Positions 1 through 10,894 of a DNA stretch of 64,000 bases are shown here, in pieces. How positions within the stretch are numbered: the stretch's first letter is position 1; each line of letters opens with the position of its first letter. This DNA comes from Haemonchus contortus (Eukaryota; Nematoda; Chromadorea; Rhabditida; Trichostrongylidae), in contig LS997566.1 in NCBI GenBank assembly GCA_000469685.2, positions 19,527,045 through 19,591,044 on the forward strand, written 5' to 3'. The notes under the pieces are model-generated. The model saw nothing but the letters and a program-made list of their open reading frames with translations. It did not search any database and had not been told where the DNA came from. Both the position numbers and the translations under genes were made by a program.

Positions 1-2070
1 AACAAACGACGCTTTGTGGGTTGAAACGACAATTTCCGATAAAATAATTTTCATCCTTTCTTTGGCATTCAGAAGGCCATTCAGCGGAAATGGACCATAG
101 TTCTATACTCAGTGCTTCTGCCCCTGTACCATGCAAAAAACCATTTTCAAAAAGCGTCAGACGCCCTTCCTTGTCAGTAGTGTGAGGGAACCTATGTGTT
201 CGTGTAAGAACCCGATGAACGTACAAATAGTTGATTGTGGAACTCTTCTGCCTGAGTATATTGTACTGCGGAGTGTGAGTGGAACTCTGCAAAGGTGGAT
301 AAAACACACTTGCTTCTGAACGAATGCATTCTCCAGCATAGTCTCTGAAACCACGCAGAAAGTCTGGAGTAAATTTAAGTCTACTAGAATTCTGTTTTTA
401 TTGTCTTTCACACTTTTCTCCAGCTGAAACACTATGTTGCTGGAGGTAGATGAGATGTCCAAATGCGGATACTTCAGGATATTATACCTATTATATGACA
501 CCTCTACCATTGAGTTACACAGTCGCGAAATGCTGGGGGTTCTCCGCCTATACACATTTTACTATTATTATCCATTCATTGTGAACGTCTAGTTATATTA
601 CCACGGGAATATTGCCTTTTCCCACATCGCTCCACCGTTGTTGTATGACAGATATGCCTGCAATGATTCAAACAGTCGACATCGCTCGCTCTGCTTGAGT
701 GCAGCAAGAAGTGTTGTATCGAAGGCCCCAGGAGGAACTAAAACCCTTTGTGACCGCACTCGGCTCGTAAGCTTTACCTTTGAATTCACACGGCATCAAA
801 AGCCATATCATGAGGTGGTCGGTGGACTGTAATTAAGTTCGGTGAGGCCAGTGCGGTAATTGGCAAGAAAGATACTGCTTTTTACGAAATCGATGAGCAG
901 AATCATGAAGGATCACTCAAGGAGAAAAGCCTACAACATGAAAAAGGTCATTTCATTCTAGATGATTGGGAAAGAAAGAGGAAAGACGCTGTCCGAGACT
1001 TTCTAACACTCATTGCAACGCACATTGCAACACGTTTGATCGGATACATACTACAATTCAGAAAAGCTTCTGCGTATAATCCCTTTACCAATGAGGAAAC
1101 CGGAACGACGAGATGAAACAGGCCTCTAAAAGGGAGCGATCCGTTTCAATAAAAATGCCTACCCCTCGGTCTGCCACGAGAGCACAAAATTTAATAATTG
1201 CTGGAACAGTCGATCTCCCATATCTGGCGAACTGACTTTGAAATATACATGGTGATACAAATTTTCAGAAACAACATACATACATTGCACAAAAAACGTG
1301 GAGTTGCTAGAATCTTAAAAGTTGTAGAATTTGTGATATAACCAATGCTAATAATCATCTCCCTGATTATGAGGCGTGCGAGCCTCTGCACAGAGGTATA
1401 TTCGCGACGAAGAGAATCATAACTCGAGGTAACCTTCAGAATCAGACTTATATTGCGAATTCATTCTCGGGAGGTGATCTCAAATCTGCAATGCAACTCC
1501 AAACATACCAAACTATCCTTGGTTATGAAGGTGGCTCTAAGCGATACTCAACATAACTAAACGAAACGGACACCGATGCAACTGCACTTACAGTGGTGAC
1601 TTAGAGCAAGGGTAAGTACGACGCTTAATATGCACGATAGCAGGGTTTGGGTTTTGAGACAGACGCGAGTTTCGCATTCTGCCGTGCCTAGAAAGGGTAC
1701 TGCAAAAGTACGGTAATGCAGGACAGATCAGGATCAGTACGACCAACTTTTGAGCTATGTCATCAGAGGAAGATAAGCCATGACTGTGAAAGAGTGGGTA
1801 GTAAAGGAGATTGACTGCACCACCCTTTCTACTAAAAATAAAGGTGAAGGTGTCTTTTACATTTGGTGAGGTTAGCGCTTCCGTAAAAGAGTGTCTAACG
1901 AGATAGGGCTGGGAAAACTCACTGCGATCTTATAAATATTCTTTCCACTGAAATGGCGTATTAAGCGACCGTCTCTATGATCGCACATGCACAAAGTAGA
2001 ACTGTGTGGTCTGTGCTAGTGAAGTGATGGAAACTGCGACAATTCAGGGGTGGTCTGCAAGATCGTTTGA
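1..2070. other. No recognisable gene
   Basis: I see no convincing exon, domain or inverted repeat here. Open frames are short and have no family motif. Because a Penelope-type endonuclease relic lies just downstream on the plus strand, the stretch from about 840 could be its eroded reverse-transcriptase part, but I could not align it. Confidence 0.4.
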
Positions 2071-2290
2071 CAGAACTGTGGAGAAGAATATGTAGGGTAG
2101 ACGGCTGAAACTCTTCACCTGCGTGTTAGGGAGCATTCGGAAAGAAAGGTGAGCTGATAGCGTGCTTTAGCTTGCCACAGACTTGAATCTCACAACGAAA
2201 GCGATCGTGAGGTCATCGTCGAGGTGATGACACCCGAAACCCAGATAGCTACGCAAAACCCTGGAGGAATTTTGGAATTAGTGGAGGGGT
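2071..2290 (+). pseudogene. GIY-YIG endonuclease relic of a Penelope-like element
   Basis: A plus-strand reading gives QNCGEEYVG, an in-frame TAG, then TAETLHLRVREHSERK, and further on CHRLESHN. This matches the GIY-YIG domain at the C-terminus of Penelope-like elements, where the usual text is C-G-x-x-Y-I/V-G-E-T followed by L-x-x-R-x-x-E-H. The TAG stands where the catalytic Glu codon (GAG) is expected. The better-preserved Penelope copy at 43386-43787 has the same order of motifs. No reverse transcriptase is legible upstream, so this is a fragment. Confidence 0.6.
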
Positions 2291-3770
2291 GGGGAGTGGG
2301 GGGGGGGAATGTACACTGCGTCGCTAATGATACAATCACCCATGAATTTCGCCAAATTTATCGTTCCGGGGCAATTCTAGAAAAGGCTTCGAAAAGGAAA
2401 AGGAAAAGAGTTAAAACCAACATTTCTTAGTATCACTTAAAATTTTCTTGCCCAGATTTACCTGAGCGTGAGTCCGAGTGGTTACATCGTAATGTCGTAA
2501 TGACCCCCAGTATAGTCTGGGAGTACAAATCTCATGAACCCGAAAAAAAGAGAATACTAATAAACAAGTTGATGTTTTGGAAGGCACTCAAGTTCAATCC
2601 CACTCTCCATTCACAATTATCGATGGAGAACACAATACTGCACTAGATTCTGCGGTTCGATGCGTATACTTTTCCCCTAGTTGTAAGAACTTCTCGATAT
2701 TGGCATCTCTATTTCTCTGGGGACTTCCTTTTCAAACAAAATGCTTATCAGTTCTGCAGTTGTAAAAGGTTTAGGATGACTGACCTCTCTGCTTACCTAC
2801 CGGTATCAGCTTTTCCGGTCATGTTATTTTCTGGTTCATTTTATTATCTGGATGTTATGAGAGGTCGGTCCACACAGAAAGCGGTGCCCTTTGAAAGATT
2901 CTACTAGGGCTAATTCAGTATGTGATGAGGGCCGATTCGACAGACACATCCGCTTTGCAACGATAAATCTTCCTTTCTTCTTTGTTCACTATGTTCACCA
3001 CCGAGTTTACTACACGGGAAATGAGGTTTTCTCTGAGTAATCTGAAGTTTAGGGACAAGAAAGTTCGTATATCACCAAGCATCTCTTCATTATCTTCGTT
3101 ATCGTGCACAATCAAAAGTGAAATGGAAAGAAATGAATGAAATAACTTGCCTCAGCACAGAAGGCATACCATGTTCATAGACAAAACACTTTTCGTAGAA
3201 GAAGAAATCTTCTCGAAACAGCGTAGGACATCCCATTGAATTTTTGCATTCTGGGAAAAAATGTAAATCTTTTCTATAGCTAGCTTCAGAGTTGGTTTTT
3301 CTTTATGTAGGCAAGTTTTGAGAATCGACATCTAACATCAATCACAGTATGGACCTTCTAACCTAGTGTGACGAAACGTCAACAATTATTTACCGGAGCA
3401 CTCAAAAGAGAAGTGGAGCTACACCCTACGCAGGATTAATTTTGATTGAGAAAGTGTTCTTGTCCCACCTGCCGTGCTCACATAATAGAAAACATTAAGA
3501 ACACAGCAGAGTATGAATTTCTTCCCTAATGCAAAAGCACATGTATACACAGCAGCAAACAGAGCCATAGCTTGCAAAGTGATAAAACCGCTCAGACGGA
3601 CGTAGACTACGCGTGCCTCAGTCTAAACCAGGGTTTCAGAATAGTATGTGGATGGCTGGAAAGTGTAGGACGCCATATTTGCAAGCGTTGCTTCAAAAAT
3701 AAAGACTAGGGGGCAAATCAATTTTATTGGAGGTTGGAGTAGGGCTACATGATGGCTCAAGATAGGAGGT
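2291..3770. other. No recognisable gene
   Basis: Short unrelated open frames only. There is a G-rich patch near 2285-2310. I found no splice-compatible exon with family similarity. Confidence 0.4.
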
Positions 3771-3774
3771 CTCC

Positions 3775-5098
3775 AAAATTCAATTCATCTGCGCTTACAC
3801 TGACTTTTAGACTCTCGATGACTGAAGCAAGAGTGCACTGCAGATAGTCGAAATCAATATCATCCAATGCCTTCTGAAGCAGATTCAGAGCGTTCAGCGA
3901 GCGGTAGGAGCGTCGTGCGATCGTGCCCCTGAAGTCCTTACACGGAGAAGGCCATGGGACCGAGGTCTAGCGGAGAAGAGGGCCAGATGCCTTCGTCCAG
4001 TGTCCGGGTAAGTGCGCGTCTAGTGCGGCTTTTGTAGACGTAGACTTTGAGGCATGCGAAGTGGTGCAGTTTTGCTGAAGGGTGAATACAGTAGCGCTCG
4101 AATGTCTTCGGTGAAATGCTTTGACGATTTTTCGTTCATAACTTTTTCTTAGTAGACCAAATCGCGCGAAATTTGGATAACTAGAACGTACTTCACCCTA
4201 TCCAACACTATTTGACTGCGAAACTGCAATATCCACAGGTAGAGCAAGCCGTTTGTTGCGGTAGCAGGTTTTACTAAATCTAAAATTGTTGACGTCTGCA
4301 ATTATTCGCAACTTATGTGCGTTTTTTTCATCTATTGTGTTCGGCATTACCGCTCGTAGACTTTAGACATGACAAAAAGGAAGGAGATACTAGAAGGGCC
4401 ATCATCTGTATTTTCAGTTCATTTTGAGCTTATGCCCTTTGGAATATCTGGAACATGATCAGATTGCAGGTTGATAGTAGTAAATATTCAGAATACATCC
4501 ACGCTCAAAATATGGAAATTTCGCACGATTAGATCCAGTAGGAAAGGAGTTACGACTGAAGAGAACGGCTGAAGAACCATTTCACCGAAGACTTTTGAGC
4601 GCTACTGTAAGTGCTCGGTGATCCGGGACACTTCACGGCTGGTTTTCACGTGTGTTATTAAGAAGAGTGGCGTTCTGCTTCCTGATGTCCCACCGTCACT
4701 AACCATCACACTTTTTGAGATGCTCTGCTATGCGCAAGACAAGGTTTCGGGGCCTCCTGTATAAGCTTTTGACAACAACTAATTTTGGCTTTGACGGTTT
4801 GAACAAGACTCTACTGGGCGGTTTGACGACTGATATTGATGTCAGAGGCAATCCGATTCATGCTGACTCCATTGCTGCGGGTGACCATGTTCTTAATAAT
4901 GACACGAATCTTTGCTATAATCACAATTCTCGGTAGCTCATTTTTCGGCATCTCAGAGCTTTTTCCTCGATTCCTGAGAGTAGCGAAAATATTTTGAACG
5001 ACTAAAGAGGGAACGTCGAGGCGGTTCGCAATGTCACAACTCCCTGAGATTTTCTTTGAGCAACTTCTCCATAGTGTGTAGATGCGCAGAACTTTCAT
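3775..5098 (-). pseudogene. Tc1/mariner-superfamily transposase relic
   Basis: The minus strand at 5098-4811 encodes a helix-turn-helix region: a segment with DIANRLDVPS and a second with NRIASDINISRQT, like the paired DNA-binding motifs of Tc1-type transposases. Lower down, at about 4080-3775, the same strand reads QQNCTTSHASKST (compare the Q-Q-D-G-A-P-A-H motif) and WPSSPLDLGPMAF (compare W-P-x-x-S-P-D-L-N-P), followed by a tail like the C-terminus of the family. Stops and frameshifts run throughout. The gene is also cut by a separate MITE at 4089-4607, which sits between the catalytic halves. Terminal repeats of the transposon itself were not found. Confidence 0.6.
4089..4607. mobile_element. 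Tc1/mariner-type MITE, family A copy 1
   Basis: A 519-bp non-coding element. Its terminal inverted repeats start CAGTAGCGCTC and run about 30 bp with two mismatches between the ends. TA dinucleotides at 4087-4088 and 4608-4609 are the expected target duplication. A longer copy with the same ends lies at 27333-28302. It is inserted in the transposase relic at 3775-5098, so it is younger than that relic. Family assignment rests on the TA target and the CAGT end, both typical of Tc1-like elements. Confidence 0.85.
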
Positions 5099-5930
5099 AG
5101 CGAGTGTTTAGAGGTAGATTAGATTCGTAAGACTCATAAGGCTATTTGCACAGTTCGCGCATAAAAGGTTTGGAATGTTCCGAGAATGCCCATTGACGAG
5201 GTGCCAGCAAGCGCCACCTGCATGCTCTATACTTTTCGGCAACACTGTAATGTCTCGGTTTTTGGATCTTATTGCTATATAAACTTGGTTCTGATTGCGA
5301 TGACGATCGGAATGCAATTATGACCTCTAGAGCTGGTCTTTGGAGCATTCTCGTGATAGTTATTGCATCCGTGTTATAGATTTCATAGCAGTTCTCTTCC
5401 TAAGAGCATTTATACAATCACCTTATTGTTCTTAATCCCTCCTCTATCCCCTAAATATTCCTGCGCAATTTCCTCTAGCTCGTTTCATGGGCAATAGGCA
5501 TCACGCTATGATATAGACTCTATCGAATGCTACTATGAAACCGATAGTTAGCTGCGGGTAGCTATTCAAAGCATTTTCTTCCTTATCAGCGCCACGCTGC
5601 AAGGGCACGTTTGATCCGTGACCCTGATATTTAAGCGCTCTCCAGAAGAGCTAGTGAAGTTTGAATCTCTTTCGGTGACTTTCTCTGTTCTATTTATATT
5701 CACCGGTGGGATCGCTCGGCTAATATCGCGCATCCGCCTTCTTATACCTCAGTTGCAATAATCGGCTGGCCCACCACTTCTTTGGACAAATAATACTTTT
5801 TGAACACGAAATTTGACATAGGACCAACAGGACAGTGCAGGGGGTATTTGTATGTGCCAATGCTCACGCCTATGATAGGAAATTAGTGATCTGTCACCCC
5901 TGACCATAGAAGTAATCAAATAATCACTCA
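5099..5930. other. No recognisable gene
   Basis: No exon, domain or repeat that I could relate to anything else in the window. Confidence 0.4.
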
Positions 5931-6338
5931 ATAAAGGCGCACTTTACGATAAAAGGTGGGATTTTTGAGATTTCTCACCAAAAGAAACCTGTGGCCTTAA
6001 TAATAGTACATAGGCCGTTGTCAGGCCGAAAAACGGCATAGATAGAGCATAATAAGGACTTCGGAACCTGGTTGGTCAAAACACCTACTCAAAGTGGCCG
6101 TGTTATGTCGACTTTGCTATTATTGCATTGTTCAGGTGTCAAGATGAATAGTACGCTTTCTAGAGAGACAATCAGACGGTCATCTCGCACCAACCTCTTC
6201 CTTACTACTTTTTTGTAATCTAAAGATTCCAGAAATACGGCAATTCTTGCGTTTTCATCGCTACCCTGGCACTGTTCATCACGGCGCCCATTATTCCACT
6301 TAAAATAGATATCTCAAGATTATGTAAACTGTGCCTTT
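5931..6338. mobile_element. TTAA MITE, family B (degenerate copy)
   Basis: The left end reads TAAAGGCGCACTTTACGAT and the right end ATGTAAACTGTGCCTTT. They are inverted relatives of the ends of the copy at 52453-53154. The internal match GGCCGAAAAACGG followed by an AATAAGG motif is shared with the other copies. The flanking TTAA is eroded here. Confidence 0.6.
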
Positions 6339-6426
6339 GAAGGTTCAGCTGGTAAGCGACCAAATCCTCGAACGGTACACAAATGTTGTCAAATGATAAA
6401 AGACCCTCTTCTTCTTCTCCCTAGCG

Positions 6427-9317
6427 TTAGTCCCGCGTCGTCGCAGGGTCCGCTGTTCTTATCAGTCGTCTCCATTTCATTCTAGTTACGGCATCTTCTG
6501 CCGTCACCTTGGCTTCGGCGAGGTCCTTCTTGATCACGTCCCGCCATCTCTTATTTGGGGCTCCCCGTGGTCGCTTGCCTTGCGCCTCGAACTCCATTGC
6601 CTTCCTTACCGGGTGGTTCTGTGGTCTTCTTAGGACATGTCCGAACCATGGTAATCGCTGCTCCCTCATCTTAAGTTAAAATGGAGCTGTTTGCATGACC
6701 GTCCTGACGTCTTCATTCCAGATCCGATCCAGTCGCGTCTAGCCGCAGGCCCATCTCAGCATTCTCAATTCAGCGGAGTGGAGCTGTCTTTCATGGGTTT
6801 TACTTACGGACCAACACTCGCTGCTGTAGAGCATCGTAGGCCTTACCACTGCCCGATACACCTTTCCTTTGAGAGTCCTGGAGCAGCTACGGTCGCAGAG
6901 GATACCAGTGGACTCCCTCCACTTTATCCATGCAGCGTTTAATCGGGATTTCACGGCCTGGTCCACGCTACCATCAGCGGCTAGATCACTCCCCAGGTAT
7001 CTGAAGTCCTGGACCTTTTCGATGGCTTCCCCGTAACCGTCGGTGATTGACTCCATGCCCTCCTCGGAGCTGAGGAACTTGGTCTTCTTCACGTCCAGTC
7101 GGAGTCCATTTTCCGCCAGCACTTTCTGCCATTTCTGAAGATTGTCCTGGAGTTCTTCCTTGCTCTCCGCTATCAGAGCGATGTCATCAGCGTAGAAGAT
7201 GGCCTTCAGTGGTCCATCCACGAGTTCTTCTGTGATGACGTCCATCGTGAGCAGGAAGAGGAACGGGCTCAGAGCTGATCCCTGTTGTACCCCAACAGTG
7301 ACATCTATTGCTCCCGTTTTGCCGTGCGCAGTGCGTATTGTTGTAGTGGAGCCCTTGACCAAGGAGATGAGGTGTTCTGGCACGTTTCGTTTTCGGAGCG
7401 CACTCCATAGGACTTCTCGCGGAAGCCGGTCGAATGCCTTCTCCAGATCGAGGAAGGCTAGGTAGCAGGGTCTACGCTTTTCTCGATGCTTCTCCATAAT
7501 TTGCCTAGCTATGAAGATGGCATCCGTTGCAAACCTTTCAGGCATGAAGCCGGACTGCTCCTCTGAAAATGGGACCAATTCCCTCAATCTTGAGTCGACC
7601 AGCCGCTCGTACAGTTTCATCGTGTGAGCAGTCAACCTGATCCCCCGGTAGTTGGAACAGTCCATCGCGTCCCCCTTCTGCTTGAAGATTGGAACTATAG
7701 TGCTCCTCCTCCACGCATCTGGGATTCTTCCTTCAGCGGTGACGGTCAGGCTTCGGGTGAGCCACTTTATCCCGTGCTCTCCGAGCGCCTTCCATGCCTC
7801 GATCGGTACTCCATCCGGGCCGGTTGCCTTTCCAACCTTCATCTTCCCTATTGCTATCCACACTTCATCCTCTGTCCAGAAATTGATGGGGCCAGCCGTT
7901 GCCTCCAAGTGGGTGCTGTTTTCACGGGCGAATTCTTCGTTGAGGAGCCTGTCGAAGTATTCCTTCCACCTACGCCTGACTTCTCCAGGCTTCCTCAGGA
8001 TTGCACTCTCGCTGTTCCTGACGGACTTCACTACCCCGATGTCCTGAGTGGCACGGTGACGTGCTTCGCCAGGCGGAAGACGAACTTCTCCCCTTCTCGA
8101 CTGTCAAGTTTTTCATACAAGGCGTCCGCTTCCATGTTCTTTGCCTTCGCCACAGCAGCCTTGGCGAGCCTCTTGGAAGTTTTGTAGGCAGCTAAGTCCT
8201 CTAGAGCTCGTGCCTTTTGCCAACGTTTGTAGGCCAATTTCCTCTCTCTCACAACTCGCTGGACTTCATCGTTCCAAAACCATGCTTCCTTGTCTCCTCG
8301 GAGACCACCTCCAGTTTCCCCCAGCGTTTCTTTTGCACATCTTAGGATGACCTTGACAGCGTTGCTCCAGGTCTGCTGGATCTGTCCCTCGGGACCTGGA
8401 AGTCCAACTTCCAGTATCTTCTATTTGAGATGTTCTCTTTCTAGTCGGTGCAGCTTCCACCACCGAATCCTCCGTTCCGTTCTTGTCCTTGATTTCTTGG
8501 GAAGTTCGATGGCTATGTCTGCTAGGAGGGGCCTGTGCTGTGTAGCCAGTTCTTCTCCAGGCAGTACCTTGATGTCTTTTACAGTTTTGAGGGACGACCT
8601 TCTTACTAGCACATGATCTATTTCCGTTTCGTTCCCTCCACTGCTGTAAGTTACCTTCTGAGACCTCCTTTTCGCGAAGAAGGTGCTGCAGACTGCCAGG
8701 TCATGGGCCATGGCCAGGTCGAAAACCCTTTCTCCTTCTTCGTTTCTGACTCCTATTCCTCTACCTCCATGTACCCTTTCCAGTCCCTCCTTTCACTGCT
8801 GACGTGCCCATTCATATCACCTGCTACGGTAAGAGAGTCACCCTCCGGAACCGATCGGATGCCCTCGTCGTTCAGATAAAACTCATTCTTTTCGTAGACT
8901 GGGCAGCCGGCTTGCGGTTGCATACACTGATATTATTGTCCAATACCCCTCCTTCGTGTCTATCCCTACAACCATGATTCTGCTACTGTCCCTGCTGACG
9001 GTGGAGACGGAGTCTTTGAGGGACTCCGCTACTGCTATGGCCACACCATTTCGTTTGGTGTCATCCCCATTGTAGTGGAGTTTAACACCCTCTCCGATTT
9101 CTCTGGCCTTTGCTCCCTTCCAGCGGGCCTCCTGGAGGCGTAGGACTTGAATGTTTCTGCGCTTTATTAGATCGGCGACTTCTCGGGACTTCCCAGTAAG
9201 CGAACCCACGTTCAGAGTCCCAATTCGAAGTAACTTCTTTGACCGAGGTCGTTCACTCCTCGGGAGGTAGCCCTCGCGTACTGTCCACAGAACTCGAGCG
9301 GGGATCCTGTGCGCCAC
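6427..9317 (-). pseudogene. RTE endonuclease-reverse transcriptase (inactivated)
   Basis: In order on the minus strand: an endonuclease start with LRIGTLNVGSL and LQEARWKG (9317-8883); GDMNGH near 8810; TEIDHVLVRR and HRPLLADIAI (about 8630-8500); a linker; the reverse transcriptase (8031-6739) with LAFLDLEKAFDRLP, VGVQQGSALSPFLF and FYADDIALI; and a C-terminal part with WFGHVLRRP and KRWRDVIKKDL (6669-6427). Together these give target-primed retrotransposition. Lesions seen: frameshifts near 8890 and 8030, an in-frame TAG near 8422, a TAG near 6740 and a TAA near 6682. All motifs remain readable, so decay is moderate. Confidence 0.85.
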
Positions 9318-9474
9318 TTACGGGTGACGTCCTAGCTTTATCACTGGTACCTTTTGAGACTTTAGACATGTTTGTTGTGACTGGATTTCTCCACCAGCCG
9401 GCCTGTCAACCTGGCCTGACGCTGGTACCGATACCATTTTTGCAATTTTTGCAAGGCATGGAGTTGCCTCGGCA

Positions 9475-9540
9475 GGGATCGAACTCGCACTCCCCCTTAG
9501 TGCAGACGCGAGCCTACACTCTTATCCACTCGGCTATCCC
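9475..9540 (-). promoter_or_regulatory. tRNA-like head with A and B boxes at the RTE 5' end
   Basis: The first bases of the RTE element on the minus strand begin GGGATAGCCGAGTGGATAA, containing an A-box match (TAGCCGAGTGG, 9526-9536). A B-box match (GAGTTCGATCCC) follows at 9486-9475. Order and spacing are those of a tRNA gene. The segment after the B box does not pair with the first seven bases, so this is tRNA-derived rather than a working tRNA. The likely role is an internal RNA polymerase III promoter, which is an inference. Confidence 0.65.
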
Positions 9541-9689
9541 TTCCTTGATAAAAGACCACTATAAATGTGAATATCAATGGGCTGTCCCTTTCATGGAAAT
9601 GTTACTATAATAGTTGGGATTACCAGATTATGGGCGGGCAGATGAGTTTTGTCGCAAATGATATCGAACCAAAGTGAATCGTGACCTTC

Positions 9690-10500
9690 CGCTGAGTCAG
9701 AAACTTTGTTGTGTGCAGGTGGTCTTCATCTAGCAGCAAGAAATTAACGGAGTTTAATCTCCCATGAAGAAGCGTTTTTATCCGGTCTATATCGCTGCCG
9801 TTATCACTCTCTTTTTGTCATCCTATCCTACCATTCCATCTGGTCGAACGAAATATAATAGAGAGTCAAAGTTACATTTCTTGCTTTTATAGGTCCCTTA
9901 CATGTTCTTATCTGTTTTTGTCACTTCCTGTCGACGAATACCTACGATCCCGTCACAGCCTACATCACCTATGAAATGTCAAGGTTTCATTGTTGATATG
10001 AAGGCAGTTGCAGACCCAGCGAATAATGGATTAATGGAACGGACTGATAAATTCTGCGGCGTTTGCCTCCTGAGGCTTTTTCTCAGTTCCTATCAATTGC
10101 TAACACTTTATATTAACTAATCAGTGTTCCTATCTCGTCACCTGTACTCCTAACAAATTTGATCGCCCAAGGTTTGAATCAACATTCTTCGCACACTCTC
10201 CATCTGTGTGAATGGAGTCCAGAAATGCTATCTACTATCAGAATTCCCATAATGTAACCTGTACTCCTAACAAATTTAAATGCCCTAGATTCAAATCAAC
10301 ATTCTTCGCTCATTCTCCGCGTCTGTGGGTGGAGTCTTGAAATGCCACCTACCATAAGTGTTCCCATCCTGTTGTCTGTTATCTACCGAATTTGAGACCT
10401 CTTGTTCCAGAGAAGCAGGAGCTATGGAGTTACGGTCAAACATTTACTCGGCGCAGAACCGCTGTAGGCGGAGTGTACTCGTGCTACCTACCGTAATTAT
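9690..10500 (+). repeat. Dispersed repeat family C, copy 1
   Basis: It contains degenerate tandem units built around GTTCCCAT-CTG, a run like ACTCCTAACAAATTTGA and GGAGTC, each about 115-150 bp apart. Matching copies lie at 12590-13060, 17905-18830, 30590-31620 and, inverted, 54965-55440. The small open frame at 9902-10120 is part of this repeat and not a gene. Mobile-element class unknown. Confidence 0.6.
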
Positions 10501-10512
10501 TAACTAAAAAAA

Positions 10513-10671
10513 TTATAACAGTGCCAGGATTACCGAAACGAGGAAGACTAGCCCAGCTATATATAATATGATGGGCCCTGGCATTTCAATAGGTGAGGAC
10601 GTAGGTAGTGTGACAGGAATTGATAAAATAATGACAAGAACTAATGAGGGATCCAGGTAAGCAAGAGCCAT
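10513..10671 (-). CDS. Possible 52-aa membrane protein or terminal exon
   Basis: ATG at 10671, stop at 10513-10515. The frame contains two hydrophobic stretches: LVLVIILSIPVTL, and GPIILYIAGLVFLVSVILAL just before the stop. It lies on the same strand as, and 220 bp downstream of, the last recognised SNF exon (10895), so it could be a terminal exon of that gene. I could not find the exon that would have to lie between them. It may also be chance coding. No family recognised. Confidence 0.3.
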   Translation of the reverse strand: MALAYLDPSLVLVIILSIPVTLPTSSPIEMPGPIILYIAGLVFLVSVILALL

Positions 10672-10894
10672 CTTTTGATTAAAATTCTATTGCCTTCGGT
10701 GTTTACGATGCAGCTTTGACCTTTTGGTCAGAATACGTAAGAATTAAGTGGAACGATAATAAGCCATTATTCGTAACAGTGTCCTACACATTCCGAAAAT
10801 TTAGAGAATTAGAGTTTTTCAATTTAATCGGTGGGATCTATAACAATGAATTAACCTCAATTTCTGAAGCGGTAGTGACTGCTTGCAAACATAC

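Larger units (their letters stand above)
6406..9545 (-). mobile_element. Full-length RTE-type non-LTR retrotransposon
   Basis: The 3140-bp element is bracketed by a perfect 12-bp target-site duplication, TGATAAAAGACC, at 6394-6405 and 9546-9557. It runs on the minus strand. The 5' end (9545) carries a tRNA-like head, then an apurinic-type endonuclease and a reverse transcriptase. The 3' end at 6406 finishes in a short GAA/AAG-rich tract rather than poly(A), as RTE elements do. The target duplication together with the intact 5' head argues that this is a complete insertion, not a 5'-truncated one. The coding region is damaged (separate entry). Clade placement within RTE is by reading of the protein only. 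Confidence 0.85.

Noticed and set aside
7624..8187. Long plus-strand open frame (187 aa) over the RTE element
   Set aside because: Antisense shadow of the GC-rich reverse-transcriptase gene on the minus strand, with no motif of its own.
9475..9540. True tRNA gene
   Set aside because: A and B boxes are present, but no acceptor stem closes, and the segment is continuous with the RTE element inside its target duplication.
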